Below, one piece after another: positions 5,658 through 6,389 of a DNA stretch of 6,389 nt; within the stretch, counting starts at the first letter, position 1; each line of letters opens with the position of its first letter. The position numbers were made by a program, and so were the translations under genes. Where the stretch lies: NCBI GenBank assembly GCA_003520965.1, contig DOTU01000289.1:1-6389 (forward strand), read 5' to 3'. The DNA comes from Candidatus Zixiibacteriota bacterium. GTDB lineage: Bacteria > Zixibacteria > MSB-5A5 > UBA10806. The notes beneath the pieces are model-generated. The model was not told where the DNA came from, searched no databases, and saw only the letters and a program-made list of their open reading frames with translations.

Positions 5658-5686
5658 GCCTTTCCCCGGTATCCCTACCGAAAGGC
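5658..5686. repeat. Bulged 11-bp hairpin
   Basis: GCCTTT (5658-5663) pairs with AAAGGC (5681-5686), and CGGTA (5667-5671) pairs with TACCG (5676-5680) around TCCC, with CCC (5664-5666) bulged on the left. Unlike the simple palindromes in this window, a two-part stem with a bulge resembles an RNA element, but I match it to no known class. Confidence 0.5.
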
Positions 5687-5770
5687 ATACTCGCCGGCAA
5701 AAACAAGCGCACCAATATTATTAAAACCCAATGATGTCACACAGAAAGCAAACCAATTGAATGCACCTTA

Positions 5771-5799
5771 TTTTTAGTTTATTCTATAAAAAATGTCAA
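5771..5799 (-). promoter_or_regulatory. Orphan sigma70-type promoter on the minus strand
   Basis: Reading right to left, TTGACA (5799-5794, full consensus -35) is followed after 17 bases by TAAAAA (5776-5771). It lies just after the stop codon of the gene ending at 5808 and points into DNA with no gene until the lipoprotein, which is on the other strand. The surrounding DNA is very A/T-rich, so a chance match is possible. Confidence 0.4.
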
Positions 5800-5807
5800 G
5801 TATTTTT

Positions 5808-6389
5808 TTATTTAAATACCAGTCCCGGTGTCCAGGTGGTGATTGCCCCCAACATAACCTTACCATTGTTATTCATCACCAGCCACAAACCGGGGGAGAA
5901 GCGCCATAAGCGCGCCAAACCCGGATAGATATTGAAAATCACGGCCTTATCGTGCTGTCCGCTTAGCAGAAGCGAACAAAGCAGCGAGTTATCGCGGTCA
6001 TAGAATAAGCCGCAGTTCCAGACCAGATCCACCGTCTGCCTTCTTGTATTCTCATCGACTATCTCATTCGCGCGCGAACGGGCTCCCAGTCCGAGCGAGA
6101 CCGCCCTATCCCCGTTAAACTTATATGACGCCCCCGTGAGCCCTTGCAAACCATAGTAGTGGAAAAGAGAGAGCTTTTCTGAAAAAGGTAACTTCCATTT
6201 AAAACTGAAATTCTGCCCATTATTTTGCAAAGTTTTGTCACGTAACCTTAGCGATGGCATTAACGACCAATCGGCCAAAACAACCTTCTCGCTGAAAAAG
6301 CGATTTACGTTATCGAAACTAAATAAGATAATTCCTCCGATATCGAAAAAATAAATATCCGCTATCGGATCGACATTATCCCCCTGATA
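5808..6389 (-). CDS. Uncharacterised protein, C-terminal part; continues past the right edge
   Basis: The reading frame is open from the stop at 5808-5810 to the last base of the window, giving 193 residues and no N-terminus. A TTG at 6278 could be taken as a start, but the 37 codons before it continue without a stop and read as ordinary protein: DPIADIYFFDIGGI, then FSFDNVNRFF, then LADWSLMPSL. The true start is therefore outside. I do not recognise the family. The visible part has one hydrophobic patch (about residues 9-25 of the fragment) and many short alternating stretches (FSFKWKLPF; AVSLGLGARS; DNSLLCSLLLSG; GAITTWTPGLVF), compatible with strands of a membrane-associated beta-structure. 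A conserved-looking NNGQNF lies in the middle. An envelope location is inferred only. There is no T-rich hairpin directly after the stop. Confidence 0.75.
   Translation of the reverse strand, partial: YQGDNVDPIADIYFFDIGGIILFSFDNVNRFFSEKVVLADWSLMPSLRLRDKTLQNNGQNFSFKWKLPFSEKLSLFHYYGLQGLTGASYKFNGDRAVSLGLGARSRANEIVDENTRRQTVDLVWNCGLFYDRDNSLLCSLLLSGQHDKAVIFNIYPGLARLWRFSPGLWLVMNNNGKVMLGAITTWTPGLVFK

Larger units (their letters stand above)
5541..5807. other. Gene-free interval
   Basis: No reading frame here has both a plausible start and a ribosome site. The stretch holds a bulged hairpin at 5658-5686, a minus-strand promoter-like pair at 5771-5799, and an A/T-rich end next to the stop codon at 5808. 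I found no tRNA or recognisable riboswitch in it. Confidence 0.6.

Noticed and set aside
5650..5700. Bulged hairpin considered as a cyclic-di-GMP riboswitch
   Set aside because: The conserved GGGCAAACC-like and GGGACGCAAAGCC-like segments are absent on both strands.

Overview
The window looks like a chromosomal segment of an uncultured Gram-negative bacterium. An outer membrane is implied by a probable small beta-barrel protein with a signal peptide, a lipoprotein with a clear lipobox, and a signal-peptidase-like protein. The many short perfect palindromes between genes resemble what is often seen in genomes of candidate phyla such as Zixibacteria and relatives, but that placement is only an inference and no marker gene here fixes the taxonomy.

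Layout, left to right. Positions 1-519 hold no convincing gene, but are crowded with inverted repeats, a 7-bp tandem repeat and the terminator of the next gene. Positions 520-1194 (minus) encode a signal peptidase I homologue in which the catalytic serine and lysine are both replaced (Ala and Arg). A HAD-family phosphatase (1296-2084, plus) diverges from it, and its stop codon lies inside a perfect palindrome. Positions 2248-3705 (minus) encode a large polytopic membrane protein resembling GT-C/TMTC-type glycosyltransferases. A RidA-family enamine/imine deaminase (3776-4159, plus) diverges from that. A two-gene plus-strand operon follows: a small beta-barrel-like protein (4327-4878) and a lipoprotein (4889-5416), closed by a Rho-independent terminator. 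Positions 5417-5807 hold no gene, but contain that terminator, two hairpins and a good minus-strand promoter with no recognisable product. From 5808 a minus-strand gene of unknown function runs off the right edge of the window.

The genes do not form one pathway. RidA and the HAD phosphatase are general metabolic or housekeeping enzymes. The signal-peptidase-like protein, the membrane glycosyltransferase candidate, the barrel/lipoprotein pair and the last protein all belong to the cell envelope. I see no CRISPR array, transposase, phage gene, toxin-antitoxin pair or recognisable defence system. The strongest oddity is the signal peptidase homologue that has lost its catalytic dyad but kept the rest of the fold; second is the palindrome-rich non-coding DNA.
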